From: Kocuria sp.
GTDB taxonomy: Bacteria > Actinomycetota > Actinomycetes > Actinomycetales > Micrococcaceae
Direction: 5' to 3'
Assembly: GCA_031179495.1 (NCBI GenBank)
Contig: JAPSHS010000003.1
Span: 1-59,045 of the forward strand
DNA length: 59,045 nucleotides
This document shows, piece by piece, positions 33,169-41,328 of the stretch. The notes under the pieces were generated by a model that made no database searches, had not been told where the DNA came from, and saw only the letters and a program-made list of their open reading frames with translations. Made by a program: the position numbers and the translations under genes. Positions within the stretch are counted from its first letter, which is position 1; the number at the start of each line of letters is the position of its first letter.

Positions 33169-34269
33169 CTAGGCTCCGGCGGCCCGCGGGGCCGCCGGAG
33201 GGTTGGGGAAGACGTCTGCGGGGACGTCGACAGGGACGTCGACGGGCAGTCCGGTGCGGGCGCTTTCCGCCACGGCGCGGACCACGCGCAGGGACTGCAG
33301 CCCGTCGCGGGCGGTGACCTTCGGGGCGGCCTCCCCGCGGATCACCTGCCCGAAGTGCTCCAGCTGCAATTTCAGCGGGTCCTCGCGGCGGGCCTGCAGG
33401 GCGGTGACCGTGGCCGGTTCCCACCAGGAGGCGGCTCCGGGGTGGGTGCGCAGCCGCAGGGTCGGCACAGAGATCGAGCCGCGGGTCCCGGCCACGTGGT
33501 AGCAGTCCTCGTCCTCGTCGGTGTCGTAGGCGGGGTTCTCCTGGGAGGTCTGCTCCCAGGAGCGGGCGGAGCCTGCGGCGTCGGAGACGATGAACGTCCC
33601 CAGCGCCCCGTTGGCGAAGACCAGGGTCGTGGCGGCGGTGTCCTCCACGGCGAAGCCGCGGGCGGCGTGGCCGGCGACGGCCTGGACCCGGACGATCTCC
33701 CCGCACAGGGCGCGCAGGCAGTCGATGTCGTGGACCAGGTTGATCAGGATCGGGCCGCCGCCGGCCTCCTTGCGCCAGGGAGCGGCGGCGAAGTAGTCCT
33801 CCGGCTTGGCGAACAGGGCCGAGCCCATCACCGCCACGGGCCTGCCGATGGCGCCGGCGGCGACGGCTTCGACGGCCGAGGCCAGCAGCGGGGAGTGCCG
33901 CCGGTGGTGGCCCACCAGAACGGGCACGCCGGAGGCCTCGGCGGCGGTGACGATCTGCTCGGCCGCGGCCACGGTGTCGGCGAGCGGCTTCTCGACCAGG
34001 ACGGGCACCCCTGCGGCCAGGGCGGCGAGGGCCCCTGCGCGGTGCAGGGCGTTGGGGGTGGCGATGACAGCTCCGTCCACGTCGGCCAGCGCCCGCTCCA
34101 GATCGCCGCTCACGGTGGCGGCCGGGCCGAGGGCAGAGGCGTCCGCAGGGTCCAGGAAGGGATCGACGACGTGGGTCAGCTCCATCCCGGGGTGCTCCCG
34201 GACCCGCCGGGCGTGCTGGCGCCCGATCAGTCCCGCCCCGACGAGGGCGATGCGGAGGAGCCGGCTCAT
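33169..34269 (-). CDS. Gfo/Idh/MocA-family oxidoreductase
   Basis: 366 residues from the second of two adjacent ATGs (34272 and 34269), chosen for spacing to AAGGA. The N-terminal Rossmann domain has IALVGAGLIGRQHARRV, ATPNALHRAGALAALAAGVP and the catalytic-lysine motif LVEKPLADT. The C-terminal substrate domain has GHHRRHSPLLASAVEAV and INLVHDIDCLRALCGE, whose H-D pair is typical of the active site. The last 25 residues are a proline/valine-rich tail with repeated PVDVP. It is the first gene of the TRAP operon, so it probably oxidises a polyol or cyclitol related to the imported acid. The exact substrate is unknown. Confidence 0.88.
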   Translation of the reverse strand: MSRLLRIALVGAGLIGRQHARRVREHPGMELTHVVDPFLDPADASALGPAATVSGDLERALADVDGAVIATPNALHRAGALAALAAGVPVLVEKPLADTVAAAEQIVTAAEASGVPVLVGHHRRHSPLLASAVEAVAAGAIGRPVAVMGSALFAKPEDYFAAAPWRKEAGGGPILINLVHDIDCLRALCGEIVRVQAVAGHAARGFAVEDTAATTLVFANGALGTFIVSDAAGSARSWEQTSQENPAYDTDEDEDCYHVAGTRGSISVPTLRLRTHPGAASWWEPATVTALQARREDPLKLQLEHFGQVIRGEAAPKVTARDGLQSLRVVRAVAESARTGLPVDVPVDVPADVFPNPPAAPRAAGA

Positions 34270-34289
34270 CATGTTCCTTCCATATATTG

Positions 34290-34318
34290 GCAATGATTGC
34301 TGTATTCTGATTTTCAGA
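34290..34318. promoter_or_regulatory. Operator candidates in divergent IclR/TRAP spacer
   Basis: GCAATGATTGC (34290-34300, 5-bp arms around one base) and TCTGA-TTT-TCAGA (34306-34318) lie side by side in the AT-rich 89-base spacer between the TRAP operon and the IclR gene. The centres (34295 and 34312) are 17 bases apart. They are natural places for the adjacent IclR regulator to bind and control both directions. Confidence 0.5.
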
Positions 34319-34358
34319 GCATGATGTAGATCACAGGCTGTGTCAAGAAGGGTGTGCA

Positions 34359-35120
34359 ATGGCGACAGAGGGTGCAGGAACCGTGGGGAAAGCCCTGTCA
34401 GTGCTGACCCTGCTCGGGGAGCATCCGTACGGGGCGACGGCGGCGCAGATCGCCGAGCAGGTGGACTACCCCTTCAGCACCGTGTACCGGTTGCTGAACA
34501 CCCTGGTCAGCACGGGGTTCGCAAGCTTCGACCCCGAGCAGAAGAAGTACAGGTTGGGGCTGCGCGTCTACCAGCTGGGCCAGAAGGTCGCCAGCACCCG
34601 GGGCTTCGAGGGCGCCGCCGCCCCGATCCTGCAACGCCTCACCGAGGCCACCGGGGAGAGCTCGATCCTGGGCGTGCTGGACGGGACGCACTTCCTCACC
34701 GTGCGCAAAGTGGACGGACCGCAGTTCCGCACCACGACAGACCCCGGCGACCACGGGTCCCTGCACACCAGCGCGATCGGCAAGGCGCTGCTGGCCTTCA
34801 GCGACACGGCCACCCGGGAGCACCTGCTCGCGACCCTCGAGCTCACCCCGCGCACCGAGCACTCGCTCACGGACCGCGAGGAGCTGCGGCGTCAGACGGA
34901 ACGCATCCGGGAGCAGGGCTGGGCCGGCCAGCAGGAGGAGAACGACGTCGGGATGACTGCCATCGCGGTGCCGGTCCTCTCCCCGTCCCGGCGCCTGATC
35001 GCCGCGGTGGCCCTGGCCGCCCCGCTGTTCCGCGCCGACCTCCCCGGGCTGCGGCGCTATCTGCCCGAGCTCCACCAGGCCGCCGCGGATCTGGCGCTGG
35101 AGCTGCCCCATCGGCCCTGA
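34359..35120 (+). CDS. IclR-family transcriptional regulator
   Basis: 253 residues from ATG 34359 with AAGGG upstream. The N-terminal winged helix (GTVGKALSVLTLLGEHPYGA, TAAQIAEQVDYPFSTVYRLL, then KKYRLGLRVYQLG) is followed by the GAF-like effector domain with LGVLDGTHFLTVRKVDG, the HTSAIGKALLAF family motif and ENDVGMTAIAVPVLSPSRRL. IclR proteins bind aromatic or organic acids and often control their catabolism. Its position, divergent from the TRAP operon and first in the row with the dehydrogenase and dehydratase, makes it the local regulator. Confidence 0.93.
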   Translation: MATEGAGTVGKALSVLTLLGEHPYGATAAQIAEQVDYPFSTVYRLLNTLVSTGFASFDPEQKKYRLGLRVYQLGQKVASTRGFEGAAAPILQRLTEATGESSILGVLDGTHFLTVRKVDGPQFRTTTDPGDHGSLHTSAIGKALLAFSDTATREHLLATLELTPRTEHSLTDREELRRQTERIREQGWAGQQEENDVGMTAIAVPVLSPSRRLIAAVALAAPLFRADLPGLRRYLPELHQAAADLALELPHRP

Positions 35121-35207
35121 CCCCCTCGTGGCGGACCGCCCCGTCGCCCGCCCCTGCTCGCCTGCGGCGTCCGCGCCGCACCCCGACCCGATGTCCGAGG
35201 AGAACGC

Positions 35208-36098
35208 ATGAGCACCACGTCCGAGTCCTACCTGGTGGGTCTGATCGGCGGCGGCATCACCGCCAGCCTCACCCCACCCATGCACGAGGGCGAGGCCCGC
35301 CGGCACGGGCTGCACTACCTCTACCGACCGGTGGACCTGGAGGTCATCGGGCGCCCGGGCACGGACGTGGGCGCGCTGCTGAACGCAGGAAGGGACCTGG
35401 GGTTCAACGCCTTCAACATCACCCACCCCTGCAAGCAGCTGGTCCTGGAGCACCTGGACGAGATCACCCCGGACGCGGCCGCCCTGCAGGCCGTCAACAC
35501 GGTGCTCGTCCGCGAGGGCCGGTTCATCGGGCACAACACCGACGTGTCCGGCTTCGCCGCGGGGTTCACCACGGTGCTCCCGGGGGCGGCCACGGACCGG
35601 GTCGTGCAGGTGGGCACCGGCGGCGCCGGGTCCGCAGTGGCCTCGGCGCTGCTGTCCTGCGGGGTGCAGGCCCTGCACCTGATCGACGTGGACCCGGACC
35701 GGGCCCTCCAGCGCGCCACCGCGATGGCCGAGCTGTTCCCGGACAGACAGGTCGAGGCCGCCGCGCCCCAGGCCCTGCCGGAGCTCATCCGGGCCGCCGA
35801 CGGGGTGGTCAACACCACGCCCGTGGGCATGCACCACCACCCCGGCACACCCTTCGACCCGCAGCTGCTGGACGGGCACCAGTGGGTGGCCGACGTGGTC
35901 TACCTCCCGGTGGACACCGAGCTCGTCGTCGCGGCCCGGGCGGCCGGCTGCCAGGTGCTCGACGGCGGGCACATGGCCGTGGGCCAGGCCGTGGACGCCT
36001 TCCGGCTGATCACCGGCGTGGAGCCCGACCGCGCCCGGATGCGGGAGCACTTCCTGCAGCTGCTCGCGGCCCAGCAGGCCGCCGCGCCGAGACGCTGA
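35208..36098 (+). CDS. Quinate/shikimate dehydrogenase, NAD type (QsuD-like)
   Basis: 296 residues from ATG 35208 with a GAGGAGAAC ribosome site. The shikimate site has SLTPPMHEGEA in place of the biosynthetic SxSPxxHN, catalytic K76 in NITHPCKQ, and N110-T-D112. The nucleotide motif is VGTGGAGSAV (135-144). After the second strand comes LIDVDPDRA rather than the NRTxxRA of NADPH enzymes; the acidic residue there favours NAD. Both features match the catabolic QsuD of corynebacteria rather than AroE. It would oxidise shikimate to 3-dehydroshikimate or quinate to 3-dehydroquinate. An 87-base gap separates it from the regulator. Confidence 0.88.
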   Translation: MSTTSESYLVGLIGGGITASLTPPMHEGEARRHGLHYLYRPVDLEVIGRPGTDVGALLNAGRDLGFNAFNITHPCKQLVLEHLDEITPDAAALQAVNTVLVREGRFIGHNTDVSGFAAGFTTVLPGAATDRVVQVGTGGAGSAVASALLSCGVQALHLIDVDPDRALQRATAMAELFPDRQVEAAAPQALPELIRAADGVVNTTPVGMHHHPGTPFDPQLLDGHQWVADVVYLPVDTELVVAARAAGCQVLDGGHMAVGQAVDAFRLITGVEPDRARMREHFLQLLAAQQAAAPRR

Positions 36099-36139
36099 TC
36101 CGACCACCACCCACCGACCGACAAGGGGATCACCCGACC

Positions 36140-37987
36140 ATGAGAACCTCCATCGCCACGGTCTGCCTCTCGGGCACCCTCGAGGAGAAGATGCACGCCG
36201 CCGCGGCAGCCGGCTTCGACGGGATCGAGATCTTCGAACAGGACCTCGTCGTCTCCCCCTCCTCGCCCGAGCAGATCCGGGACCTCGCCGCGGAACTGGG
36301 CCTGAGCCTGGACCTCTACCAGCCGTTCCGCGACGCCGACGCCGTGGGCCCGGAGCAGTTCGCCGCCAATCTCAAGCGCGCCGAGGCGAAGTTCCGGCTG
36401 ATGAACCGGCTGGGCATCGCCACCATGCTCGTGTGCTCCAACGTCGCCACGGCCGAGATCGACGACGACGAGGTCATGGCCGGCCAGCTGCGCCGGCTCG
36501 GGGACCTCGCTTCCGGCTACGAGGTCCGGCTCGCCTATGAAGCCCTGGCCTGGGGAAAGTTCGTCGACGACTTCGAGCACGCCCAGCGGATCGTGGACCT
36601 CGCCGACCACCCCAGCGTGGGCACCTGCCTGGACAGCTTCCACATCCTCTCCCGCGGCTGGGACCCCGCGCCCATCGAGGACATCGCCGCGGAGAAGATC
36701 TTCTTCGTGCAGCTGGCCGACGCCCCGCTGCTGCACATGGACGTCCTGTCCTGGTCCCGCCACCACCGGGTGTTCCCCGGCGAGGGCGACTTCGACATGG
36801 TCCGGTTCATGTCCCACCTGGTCCGCGCCGGCTACGACGGGCCGGTCTCCCTGGAGATCTTCAACGACGCCTTCCGCCAGGCCGACGTGAACCGCACGGC
36901 AGTGGACGGTCTGAGGTCGCTGCGCTGGCTCGAGGACCAGACCCAACGAGCCCTGGCCGGTCAACCGGTGCCGGGCCGGCTGCAGCTGCAGCCCCTGCCG
37001 CCGGTGGAGGAACCGGACGGATACGACTTCGTGGAGATCCGCACCGGCCGCATCGGGGAAACCACCCGGCTGCTGCACCAACTGGGCTTCGCGCTGGGCG
37101 GCCACCACCAGTCGAAGGAGAACGTCCAGGTGTGGGTCCAAGGACCCGTGCGGATCATCGTCAACAACGCCGTCCCCGAGGACGCCCCCACCGAGGTCGC
37201 AGCCCTCGGCTTCGAGGTTCCGGACCCGGACGCCGCGCTCGAGCGCGCCACCCGGTTGTCAGCCCGCTCCGTGCCCCGCTCCCAGCGCGACGACGAGCAG
37301 GTGCTGCGCGGGGTCTACGCCCCGGACGGCACGGAGATCTTCTTCTGCCGACGGCCCGGCAACGGTGTCCCGGCGTGGCTGGGCGAGTTCGGTGCGGACG
37401 AGGAGCTCGAGACCACCGCCCTCGTCACCGGTGTGGACCACATCAACATGGCCCAGCCGTGGCAGCACTACGACGAGGCCGTGCTGTTCTACACCTCGGT
37501 GCTCGCCCTGGCCGCGCAGCCCGCCCAGGACGTCCCCGGCCCGTCCGGGCTGGTGCGCAGCCAGGTCATGCGCTCGGCCAACGCCGCGGTGCGGCTGCCG
37601 CTGAACGTGGCCCCGGCCGCCGCCGAGCAGGGCTCCTTCGTGGGCGCGGCCTATCCCGAGCACGTGGCCCTGGCCTGCACGGACGTGTTCGCGGCCGCTC
37701 GCCGGGCGCGCCGGCGGGGGCTGAAGGTGCTGCCGGTCCCGCAGAACTACTACGAGGACCTCGACGCCCGGTTCGATCTGGACGACGAGTTCGTGGCCGC
37801 CCTGCAGGAGCTGGACCTGCTCTACGACCGGGACGCCGACGGCGAGTTCCTGCACTTCTACACCGGGACCCTGGGCACCGTGTTCTTCGAAGTGGTCCAG
37901 CGCCGCGACGGCTACACCGGGTTCGGGGCTCCCAACGCCCCGGTCCGCCTCGCAGCACAGTACCGTCGCACCCATCCGCACGGATGA
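36140..37987 (+). CDS. quiC: 3-Dehydroshikimate dehydratase, two-domain QuiC type
   Basis: 615 residues from ATG 36140. Residues 1-275 are a sugar-phosphate-isomerase/epimerase-like TIM barrel with metal ligand candidates E134 (YEALAW), D165 (LDSFH), Q191 (VQLAD) and E239 (LEIFND), the pattern expected for this dehydratase. Residues about 300-600 are a VOC domain related to 4-hydroxyphenylpyruvate dioxygenase, with VTGVDHINMAQP, EHVALACTDVF and a terminal FFEVVQRRDGYTGFG. The fusion is characteristic of QuiC1 enzymes, which turn 3-dehydroshikimate into protocatechuate. The gap to the dehydrogenase is 41 bases, so they are cotranscribed. No 3-dehydroquinase or protocatechuate ring-cleavage gene is in the window. 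Confidence 0.9.
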   Translation: MRTSIATVCLSGTLEEKMHAAAAAGFDGIEIFEQDLVVSPSSPEQIRDLAAELGLSLDLYQPFRDADAVGPEQFAANLKRAEAKFRLMNRLGIATMLVCSNVATAEIDDDEVMAGQLRRLGDLASGYEVRLAYEALAWGKFVDDFEHAQRIVDLADHPSVGTCLDSFHILSRGWDPAPIEDIAAEKIFFVQLADAPLLHMDVLSWSRHHRVFPGEGDFDMVRFMSHLVRAGYDGPVSLEIFNDAFRQADVNRTAVDGLRSLRWLEDQTQRALAGQPVPGRLQLQPLPPVEEPDGYDFVEIRTGRIGETTRLLHQLGFALGGHHQSKENVQVWVQGPVRIIVNNAVPEDAPTEVAALGFEVPDPDAALERATRLSARSVPRSQRDDEQVLRGVYAPDGTEIFFCRRPGNGVPAWLGEFGADEELETTALVTGVDHINMAQPWQHYDEAVLFYTSVLALAAQPAQDVPGPSGLVRSQVMRSANAAVRLPLNVAPAAAEQGSFVGAAYPEHVALACTDVFAAARRARRRGLKVLPVPQNYYEDLDARFDLDDEFVAALQELDLLYDRDADGEFLHFYTGTLGTVFFEVVQRRDGYTGFGAPNAPVRLAAQYRRTHPHG

Positions 37988-38389
37988 CTGTCCCGCGTTC
38001 CCGCGTCGCACCGGAAGCGTGGGGCCGGTCCCCGGTCGGGTCCCGGCGGGCCTGCTCGCCCGGAGCGGGACGAACGTCGAGGAGCTCGTGACCGGCAGGC
38101 GGCTGTACCGCTCCACCTTCCGGCCACGAGCTGCACCCGGCGAACAGGAGCAGCAGGCGCACCGTCCACTTCGGGCCGGAACGACTGGACGGGTCGGTCA
38201 TGTTCTGTGGAAGGTCCCGAAAGAGCCCCCCGACGTCGCTGTTCCGGCTCGTGAGAGGGAGGAAGCCGGGGTCGTGCAGATCCTCAGCTGCTTCCCGCTG
38301 ACCCCACCGATCACTGTGCTGCTGCGTCACGAACCGGGCACAGCGGAGCGGCCGGCCGCTGGAAGAGCGCTTGGGGCGGTGGGTCCCGG
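37988..38389. other. No gene recognised
   Basis: Intergenic sequence between the convergent dehydratase and UPF0303 genes. Imperfect GC repeats around 37990-38060 may terminate the plus-strand transcript, but no single clear stem stands out. No supported gene. Confidence 0.4.
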
Positions 38390-38866
38390 TCACTGCCCCC
38401 CGAGAAAAGTGCGCAGTTGCTGCACGAGGAACGCGTGATCGTCGCGTTGGGGCAGCCCGGACACCCCGACGGTGCCGACGACGAGCCCGGATCCACGTAG
38501 TCGAAGGGGAAACACTCCGCCGTTGGCGGCGTAGCGGTGTGCCGGCAGGCGCGAGTCCTCCTCGAAATTGCGTCCCAGTGCCCTGAACTGTTCGCCCACC
38601 CCCATGGAGCTGCGCTCGAAGTGCGTGACGACGGCGGTCTTGCGCTCGAGCCACGCGTCGTTGTCCGGGGTGGCTCCCGGGAGCGCCGTGTGGAACACCC
38701 GCTGCGCGCCCAGGGTGATGCCGATGACCAGGGGCAGTCCCTGCTCGAGCGCCGCTCGGCGCAGGGCGGCGCCCAGGCGCCAGGCGGCGTCGCGGTCGAA
38801 GGTGCTGAACTGCAGATCCTGCTCATCGGCCTGGATCTGTTCGTAATAGGTGCGGTCGTCGGTCAT
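38390..38866 (-). CDS. UPF0303 / heme-degrading-domain (HbpS-like) protein
   Basis: 158 residues from ATG at 38866, directly abutting the stop of the aldo/keto reductase (TGAATG). It shows the GlcG/HbpS-like pattern: AAWRLGAALRRAALEQGLPL, VIGITLGAQRVFHTALPGA, ERKTAVVTHFERSSMGVGEQ, then ANGGVFPLRLRGSGLVVGTV and VSGLPQRDDHAFL. Proteins of this fold bind small acids or heme; UPF0303 members have no firmly set function. It is the last gene of the minus-strand catabolic operon. Confidence 0.85.
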   Translation of the reverse strand: MTDDRTYYEQIQADEQDLQFSTFDRDAAWRLGAALRRAALEQGLPLVIGITLGAQRVFHTALPGATPDNDAWLERKTAVVTHFERSSMGVGEQFRALGRNFEEDSRLPAHRYAANGGVFPLRLRGSGLVVGTVGVSGLPQRDDHAFLVQQLRTFLGGQ

Positions 38867-39916
38867 TCAGGCCTCGCTCGAGACGGTCCAGAGGTTGAGC
38901 CCGCCGTCGAGGGCGTGTTCCTCGATGCGCGACAGCTCCTCGTCGGTGAATGCCGGGCTCTGCAGCCCCTTCACGGTGTCCTCCAGCTGCTCGGGTCGGC
39001 TGGCGCCGACGAGCACAGAGGAGATCCGGGGATCTTTGAGGACCCAGGCGACGGCCATCTGGGCGAGGGATTGGCCTCGTTCCTCGGCGATCCGGGCCAG
39101 GGCGCGGACGTGGTCGAGGTTCTCCTCGGAGAGCATGCCGCCCTTGAGGGTCTTGCCCTGGGTGGCCCTGGAACCCTCGGGGACGCCGTTGAGGTACTTG
39201 CCGGTGAGCAGGCCCTGGGCCAGGACGGAGAAGGCGATGCACCCGGTGCCCTCGTCCGCGAGGACGTCGAGGAGACTGGGGTCTCCCTGCTCGACCCATC
39301 GGTTGAGCAGGGAGTAGGAGGGCTGGTGGATCAGCAGCGGGGTGCCCAGGCTCCGCAGCGCGGTCGCGATCTCCTGGGTCCGTGCCGGGGAGTAGGAGGA
39401 GACGCCCGCGTAGAGGGCCTTGCCCTGACGGACAGCGGTGTCCAGGGCGGCGGCGGTCTCCGCCACGGGAGTCTCCGGGTCGAAGCGGTGGCTGTAGTAG
39501 ATGTCCACGTAGTCCAGGCCGAGGTGGTCGAGGGACCGGTCCAGAGCGCTCAAGAGGTGCTTGCGGGAGCTGCCGGTGCCGTAGGGGCCGGGGGAGAACG
39601 GGTAGCCGGCCTTCGTCGAGATCACCAGCTCGTCGCGCAGTCCACGGAAGTCCTGGGACAGGATCCGCCCGACGTTGCGTTCGGACGATCCTGCGGGAGG
39701 TCCGTAGCCATCGGCCAGGTCGAAGTGGGTGATGCCCAGGTCGAAGGCCTGGCGGATGATGGCGCGCTGCCGGTCAAGAGGTGTGTCGTCGCCGAAGTTG
39801 TGCCACATGCCCAGGGAAACCGCGGGCAGCTTCAGACCGCTGCTGCCGACGCGGCGGTACTGCATCGTGTCGTACCGGGTGGGGGCCGGGGCGTAGTGGC
39901 TCGTGGTGTTCTGCAC
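38867..39916 (-). CDS. Aldo/keto reductase
   Basis: 349 residues from GTG at 39916 with AAGGA nine bases upstream; a further upstream ATG at 39967 would overlap the aldolase gene. The catalytic tetrad of the family is visible: D and Y in THFDLADGYG, K in VISTKAGYP and H in IYYSHRFDP. The length and the N-terminal YRRVGSSGLKLPAVSLGMWH resemble the YghZ/L-glyceraldehyde-3-phosphate reductase branch with a GPYGTGSSRKHL segment. It would reduce an aldehyde with NADPH. In this operon it may handle an aldehyde made from sugar-acid breakdown. Confidence 0.9.
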   Translation of the reverse strand: MQNTTSHYAPAPTRYDTMQYRRVGSSGLKLPAVSLGMWHNFGDDTPLDRQRAIIRQAFDLGITHFDLADGYGPPAGSSERNVGRILSQDFRGLRDELVISTKAGYPFSPGPYGTGSSRKHLLSALDRSLDHLGLDYVDIYYSHRFDPETPVAETAAALDTAVRQGKALYAGVSSYSPARTQEIATALRSLGTPLLIHQPSYSLLNRWVEQGDPSLLDVLADEGTGCIAFSVLAQGLLTGKYLNGVPEGSRATQGKTLKGGMLSEENLDHVRALARIAEERGQSLAQMAVAWVLKDPRISSVLVGASRPEQLEDTVKGLQSPAFTDEELSRIEEHALDGGLNLWTVSSEA

Positions 39917-39963
39917 GGGTGAAGGTCCTTGTCCTTGTGGTGGTCGGTGAGCGGCGGTGGCTC

Positions 39964-40590
39964 TCATCGGGCGGCGGTGGGTGCCGATGGCATGAGCTGC
40001 GCCAGGAGCTCCAGCTGGGCCGGGTCCTCCAGCGCGGAGCCGACGGCGACGACGTCGGCTCCGGCCCCGAGGTACTCCGAGGCGTTGCGGGCGTTGATCC
40101 CGCCGGTGGCGACGATCTTGATCTCGGGGAAGGGCCCGCGCATCCCGTGGAACCAGGAGGTCCCGAGGCTGTTCGCGGGGAACGCCTTGACCCAGCGCAT
40201 TCCGTGGTTGGCGGCGTGCTGGATCTCCGAGGCCGTGGCCACTCCGGGAAGGTGGGCCAGGCCTGCCGCGAGGCTGGCCCCGGCCACGGTGAGATCCAGG
40301 CCCGGGGCTACCGTGAACGCCGCCCCGGCCCTGATCGCCTGCTCCAGGCGCTCCGGGCTGGTGACGGTGCCCGCACCCACGACACGGCCGTGTTCATGGC
40401 CGGCGGTCACGGTCGCGGCCAGGGCTTCGACGGCTGCGGGGGACTGGATGGGGACCTCGACGCAGTCGATGCCCAGTTCCCAGGCCCGGGTGGCCAGCTC
40501 GACGGTGCGCTGCGGGGTGTAGCCGCGCAGGATGGCCATGACGGAATGGTGGGCGAACGTGCTGTCGAAGAAGTCGTCTACGGACGCCAT
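39964..40590 (-). CDS. eda: KDPG / 2-keto-4-hydroxyglutarate aldolase
   Basis: 208 residues from ATG at 40590. It is a class I aldolase of the Entner-Doudoroff type: VMAILRGYTPQ, E45 in DCVEVPIQSP, VGAGTVTSPE, FTVAPGLD and the Schiff-base lysine K135 in RWVKAFPAN, then KIVATGGINARNASEYLGAG. It splits 2-keto-3-deoxy-6-phosphogluconate (or the galacto isomer) to pyruvate and glyceraldehyde 3-phosphate. The substrate would come from the kinase two genes upstream. Its start overlaps the IclR gene by 13 bases. Confidence 0.92.
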   Translation of the reverse strand: MASVDDFFDSTFAHHSVMAILRGYTPQRTVELATRAWELGIDCVEVPIQSPAAVEALAATVTAGHEHGRVVGAGTVTSPERLEQAIRAGAAFTVAPGLDLTVAGASLAAGLAHLPGVATASEIQHAANHGMRWVKAFPANSLGTSWFHGMRGPFPEIKIVATGGINARNASEYLGAGADVVAVGSALEDPAQLELLAQLMPSAPTAAR

Positions 40591-41321
40591 CCCAGCTCCT
40601 CGGAGATCGTGGTGGTGGTGGTTCTCAGCGCCGGTAGCAGTGCGGCGAGGTCGTCCATGGTGGCGCGTGCTTTCAGCGCGGTGATGGACACGGCGCCGGT
40701 GACCTGGCCGGTGGCGTCGCGCAGGGGCATGGCCACACAGTTGATGAAGTCCTCGTACTCCCCGTCGTCGACCGCGTAGCCCTGCTCGCGCACCTGGGCC
40801 AGCTGGTCCATGAACTGCTCGGGCGAGGTGATCGTCGTGGAGGTGTAGCGGGAGAAGTCGGTGCCGTGGAGCACATGCTCGACGAACTCCGGCGGTTGGT
40901 GGGCGAGGATGGCTTTGCTGACCCCGGAGGTGTGGACCGTGACCGGGTGGCCGATCTGGGAGTACAGCCGCACCATGCCCGGTTGCTCGATCTTGTCGGC
41001 GTAGACGATGGACCGGCCCTGGACGGCGGCCAGGTGCACCGTGTGCCCACACCGGCGCCCCAGCTCCTGCAGGTGGGGATGAGCGAGGTTGGCCAGGTCG
41101 AACTGCTCCAGGGCGAGGTTGGCCAGACCGGCCAGGCGGTAACCCACGCCGTAGCGTCCGTCCTCCCGCCGTCGCGTCAGTCCGCTCTCGGTGAGGGTCT
41201 GCAGGGTGCGCAGAGCGGTGGAACGATGGATGTCGAAGTGGGCGCCGACCTCACTGGGCGTGCGCGGCTGGGCACTGACGTACTCGAGGATCTCGATGGC
41301 GCGCTGAATGGTCTGTGACAT
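40578..41321 (-). CDS. IclR-family regulator embedded in the operon
   Basis: 247 residues from ATG at 41321. The winged helix covers TIQRAIEILEYVSAQPRTPS and EVGAHFDIHRSTALRTLQTL, then DGRYGVGYRLAGLA. The effector domain has LAAVQGRSIVYADKIEQPG, the HTSGVSKAILAH motif and EDFINCVAMPLRDATGQVTG. It sits between kinase and aldolase genes in the same direction, seven bases after the kinase stop, so it would be coexpressed with its targets. The likely binding sites are the tandem operator at 45258-45296. Confidence 0.9.
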   Translation of the reverse strand: MSQTIQRAIEILEYVSAQPRTPSEVGAHFDIHRSTALRTLQTLTESGLTRRREDGRYGVGYRLAGLANLALEQFDLANLAHPHLQELGRRCGHTVHLAAVQGRSIVYADKIEQPGMVRLYSQIGHPVTVHTSGVSKAILAHQPPEFVEHVLHGTDFSRYTSTTITSPEQFMDQLAQVREQGYAVDDGEYEDFINCVAMPLRDATGQVTGAVSITALKARATMDDLAALLPALRTTTTTISEELGWRP

Positions 41322-41328
41322 GGGCCCA

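Noticed and set aside
33190-33250. Repeated GACGTCGAC-like units at the end of the Gfo/Idh gene
   Set aside because: They encode a valine/proline-rich tail in frame with the gene and are too few to be a separate repeat element.
34340-36139. Extension of the dehydratase frame back through the regulator and dehydrogenase genes
   Set aside because: It only stays open because of GC bias; the IclR and dehydrogenase genes occupy this stretch in other frames.
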